A stretch of DNA of 40,871 nucleotides, from positions 1 through 40,871 of the forward strand of contig MNJS01000037.1 in the NCBI GenBank assembly GCA_001920395.1. The letters are read 5' to 3'. Positions 38,555 to 40,871 of the stretch are shown in pieces. The stretch comes from Thaumarchaeota archaeon 13_1_20CM_2_39_20 (GTDB lineage Archaea > Thermoproteota > Nitrososphaeria > Nitrososphaerales > Nitrosopumilaceae). The translations under genes were made by a program, and so were the position numbers. Every line of letters starts with the position of its first letter. Position 1 is the first letter of the stretch. The notes under the pieces are model-generated. The model saw nothing but the letters and a program-made list of their open reading frames with translations. It had not been told where the DNA came from and did not search any database.

Positions 38555-39114
38555 TGGATAAGGAAAGAGTGAAGCGACTCATTCGCGAATTAATTGCTGA
38601 AATAGGAGAAGACCCGACAAGAGAGGGTCTAGTTGGTACGCCAAGTAGGATAGCAGACATGTACGAAGAAATCTTCAAAGGCTATGATGCAGAGTCTGAA
38701 CTCACTGTCAAGTTCTCTGAAGACTCGGATGTCGTTATTGCAAAGGATATTCAGTTTTATTCTATGTGTGAACATCACATGCTGCCATTTTTTGGAAAAG
38801 TAACAATAGGATATGCTCCAAATGGCAAGGTCTTTGGAATATCAAAATTGGTTCGTCTTGTAGAAAAATATTCAGCCAGATTGCAAATACAAGAGAGGAT
38901 TACAAAAAATATTGCTGATGAATTGTATGGTGAAGGTGTTAAAGGTGTCATTGTGATAGCAGAAGGAGAACATCTATGTATGAAGATGCGTGGAGTTAGA
39001 AATGATGCTATGGTAACAACAATAGCATCACGAGGAATTTATGACAAGAAAGAAGTACGTACTGACGTTCTTAGTTTGATATATGGCGGAAAATCTAAGC
39101 CAAATATCACCTAA
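38551..39114 (+). CDS. folE: GTP cyclohydrolase I, type IA
   Basis: 187 aa. Zinc site C73 (SMCEHHMLPF) with H76 and C143 (GEHLCMKMRG), plus the EDPTREGLVGTPSRIADMYE N-terminal pattern of FolE1. It makes 7,8-dihydroneopterin triphosphate from GTP, the first step to preQ0; many archaea use the unrelated MptA (FolE2) instead, so a type I enzyme is worth noting. ATG 38551 lies in the queE stop (ATGA). QueD (6-carboxytetrahydropterin synthase) is not in the window. Confidence 0.95.
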   Translation: MMDKERVKRLIRELIAEIGEDPTREGLVGTPSRIADMYEEIFKGYDAESELTVKFSEDSDVVIAKDIQFYSMCEHHMLPFFGKVTIGYAPNGKVFGISKLVRLVEKYSARLQIQERITKNIADELYGEGVKGVIVIAEGEHLCMKMRGVRNDAMVTTIASRGIYDKKEVRTDVLSLIYGGKSKPNIT

Positions 39115-39141
39115 TCTGAAAAATTAAATAATAACGACAAA

Positions 39142-39408
39142 TTGACTCCAGTTGTGGGAACACACAACAACATACATGTACCAAATGAATCATGGCCAGC
39201 TTTCCTTTGGTTTACCATTGAATTTTTTGTTGTACTAGGTGCAGGTCTTGGAATCTCCATTAATTCGATGGATTATTTCAAGAAGATGGGCTTTGATGAA
39301 TCCCTGACAAACTGGATCTTTTGGGGAATTGTTGGTATTGTGTTTCTTGTATACTATCTCATTGTAAGACCACTTATACTGAGAAGACCAACCCTCTCAA
39401 GAATCTAA
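39142..39408 (+). CDS. Small membrane protein, two TM helices
   Basis: 88 aa from TTG 39142 (GTG 39154 also possible). TM helices about 20-40 and 57-79, with a basic end RPLILRRPTLSRI. The C-terminus overlaps the queC 3' end by 12 bp on the opposite strand. It is 27 bp after folE. Unknown family; possibly cotranscribed with the preQ0 genes. Confidence 0.65.
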   Translation: MTPVVGTHNNIHVPNESWPAFLWFTIEFFVVLGAGLGISINSMDYFKKMGFDESLTNWIFWGIVGIVFLVYYLIVRPLILRRPTLSRI

Positions 39409-40080
39409 GATAGATCCATATCTGGTTCTGTCCACAATATCAGCCAAGCGAAATGCCATCTTTCTGTTGTTACAAGACTCACATTTTCCACAATGAATTC
39501 TTGCGGGAGAGTAACAACTCCATGTTCTGAATATATCACTACCTAATCTTTTGTAACCAATTTTAAGAAGGTCTACTTTTGAAAAACTATCCATAAAGGG
39601 GCTCCATATTTTAATTCGCTTTCTTATACCGAGTTTTATCCCATCTATCTCTCCCTCGTTGAGCGCCCGTGTGAGCAATTTCGTAAAAGGCGGTCTACAA
39701 TCTGGATATCTCTCATCTCCTTTGTGAGCCCCATAAGCAACAAGAACTGCATTCTTTGAAAACGCCCATGCAGATCCTATGCAAAGAAAAATTGCATTTC
39801 TTATCGGTGCAACTATTGAATAATCAAACTCTGAGGGAATCTTCATCTTAGGAGATGTCAGAGCGTTTGTCTTCTCGTATAATTCCTTCATAAACCTGAT
39901 ATCCAGTACCTTATGATCAGTAAATTTCAATAATTTTGAAAAACGTTTAGCAATCAATACTTCCTGATCGGCTTTCTGACCATACGAGAATGTGATTCCA
40001 TAAAGGTCGTACTGCTTTCGTAAATAGACTGCGGTGCAAACGGAGTCCATCCCTCCACTAAAAACTATAACTGCTTTCAA
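39397..40080 (-). CDS. queC: 7-cyano-7-deazaguanine synthase
   Basis: 227 aa from TTG 40080 (LKAVIVFSGGMDSVCTAVYL). A longer frame reaches 40149 but would overlap the next gene by 31 bp, and AACATTTTATTTGG (about 40100-40113) is a good TATA box for a leaderless TTG 40080 start. ATP-pyrophosphatase loop SGGMDS at residues 8-13; C-terminal zinc site CYSPARIHCGKCESC. QueC makes preQ0 from CDG and ammonia. The gene faces queE/folE across a small membrane gene. Confidence 0.93.
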   Translation of the reverse strand: MKAVIVFSGGMDSVCTAVYLRKQYDLYGITFSYGQKADQEVLIAKRFSKLLKFTDHKVLDIRFMKELYEKTNALTSPKMKIPSEFDYSIVAPIRNAIFLCIGSAWAFSKNAVLVAYGAHKGDERYPDCRPPFTKLLTRALNEGEIDGIKLGIRKRIKIWSPFMDSFSKVDLLKIGYKRLGSDIFRTWSCYSPARIHCGKCESCNNRKMAFRLADIVDRTRYGSILDS

Positions 40081-40118
40081 TTCGAATGCAGTCGTTATCA
40101 ACCAAATAAAATGTTTAA

Positions 40119-40871
40119 CTATGCTACCGTAAGGAGCGCTGCCCCACACAATATCAATATCGCGCCAGCAACTACCTTCAATATATTGTTCCGGCGAACA
40201 ATCTCTCTAAAATATAGAATCCCCCAAGAAACAGCGAAAATTGTGGCTGTTTGAGAGATGGGATAAGCAACCGTGATACCTATGATGCTAATAGCCACCA
40301 AGACAGCCAAGCTGCCCATATTGAATAAACTACCTGAAAGAACTCCTGCCGCTAATTCTCTCTTGATGAATCTTCTGGAAAAAAGTAATAGTGGTATCCC
40401 AATAGCAAAAATGGACAGACTTGAAGAAAAGAATCCTGATTGAAGAGAGTGTGTTGCTTGCATGGGAATAACATACGAACCTCCTATTAGGCCTGATGCT
40501 GCAGCAAAAAGATAACCTCTCTTTTGTATCGATGGATTCTTTGCAGCGCTCGAGACAAATGGCAAACCAGCAAGTAACAATCCGATAGCTGCGATAGCAA
40601 GAACCATGTAATTGAATTTTTCATTGAAGAACAAAATTCCCCACATGAAAGAAACAAGAATGCTAAAGCCAGCAAGAAATGGTGAGGTTCTAGCTAGTCC
40701 TATCAATCTGACAGAATAGAGAGCAAGTATATTTCCAGTCGTCCAGATGGCTCCACTTAGCAGACCGCTAGGTACGATATCAAATCCCCAGAAAAGGCCT
40801 ATAGGAATTGCAAAGAGGAGTACTCCTATTCCAGTAGCTCCTTGAAGCTGCCAAACATTTACAACATTAAC
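40119..40871 (-). CDS. GRP/DMT-type transporter, 5' end outside window
   Basis: At least 250 aa; the frame runs off the right edge. About nine TM helices are visible in two halves. WGFDIVPSGLLSGAIWTTGN, ALYSVRLIGLARTSPFLAGF and VAYPISQTATIFAVSWGILY match the GRP (glucose/ribose porter-like) branch of the DMT superfamily. Its internal TTG (40706) is not the true start. The substrate could be a sugar; closeness to queC also allows a preQ0-related or nucleobase role, which is only inference. Confidence 0.82.
   Translation of the reverse strand, partial: VNVVNVWQLQGATGIGVLLFAIPIGLFWGFDIVPSGLLSGAIWTTGNILALYSVRLIGLARTSPFLAGFSILVSFMWGILFFNEKFNYMVLAIAAIGLLLAGLPFVSSAAKNPSIQKRGYLFAAASGLIGGSYVIPMQATHSLQSGFFSSSLSIFAIGIPLLLFSRRFIKRELAAGVLSGSLFNMGSLAVLVAISIIGITVAYPISQTATIFAVSWGILYFREIVRRNNILKVVAGAILILCGAALLTVA

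Overview
The window is from the chromosome of an AT-rich archaeon, almost certainly a Nitrososphaerota (Thaumarchaeota) member close to the marine/soil ammonia oxidisers of Nitrosopumilales. Evidence: a GINS subunit, TFB, a CdvB (ESCRT-III) cell-division protein, archaeal CCA-adding enzyme, Trm-G10 methyltransferase, preQ0/archaeosine genes, TRAM protein, several lineage-typical orphan families, TATA boxes about 26 nt upstream of many starts, and frequent TTG/GTG or leaderless starts. No rRNA, CRISPR array, transposase or integrase was seen. Ammonia-oxidation genes are not in this window, so the lineage call rests on gene-family resemblance.

Layout. 1-3.4 kb: end of a GINS gene, a small membrane protein, an AN1 zinc finger, an SDR and a sulfide:quinone-reductase-like flavoprotein without a normal start codon, tRNA-Pro(GGG). 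3.5-8.7 kb: two tiny overlapping genes, then a tight minus-strand run thpR - cca - COG2112 kinase - CDF transporter - AlkA - an orphan gene with an amber codon near its 5' end. 8.8-11.2 kb: UPF0200/UPF0201 pair, small orphans, and a divergent pair of paralogous about 70-aa proteins around a perfect 34-bp palindrome. 11.4-17.1 kb: sirtuin, HxlR regulator with a shared two-way promoter, methyltransferase, NitrOD5-like protein, and the run prs - trmG10 - rnz. 17.1-24.8 kb: BtuF-like protein, small membrane/zinc proteins, a truncated VOC gene, a secreted anchored protein, phosphoesterase, hemerythrin and a CARF-wHTH regulator. 24.8-31.7 kb: FabG-like SDR, TFB, CdvB, MFS transporter, two unannotated structured-RNA candidates (about 25.75 and 29.6 kb), a coiled-coil protein made of exact 21-residue repeats, roadblock-like and TRAM proteins. 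31.8-37.8 kb: an operon encoding a wHTH protein, a membrane-spanning wHTH regulator and a secreted sequon-rich protein, then small membrane proteins and a large NHL-propeller surface protein. 37.8-40.9 kb: queE - folE, queC (opposite strand) and a GRP-type transporter cut by the window end.

How the genes work together. Two RNA-maturation clusters stand out: thpR-cca-kinase and trmG10-rnz with prs supplying PRPP. The queE/folE/queC group covers most of preQ0 synthesis for archaeosine in tRNA; QueD is not in the window. The best candidates for something undescribed are the two structured RNAs, the palindrome-controlled PepSY-like pair, the membrane-anchored transcription-factor operon, and the amber-interrupted and start-less genes. 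All function names rest on motifs read by eye; no database search was run.
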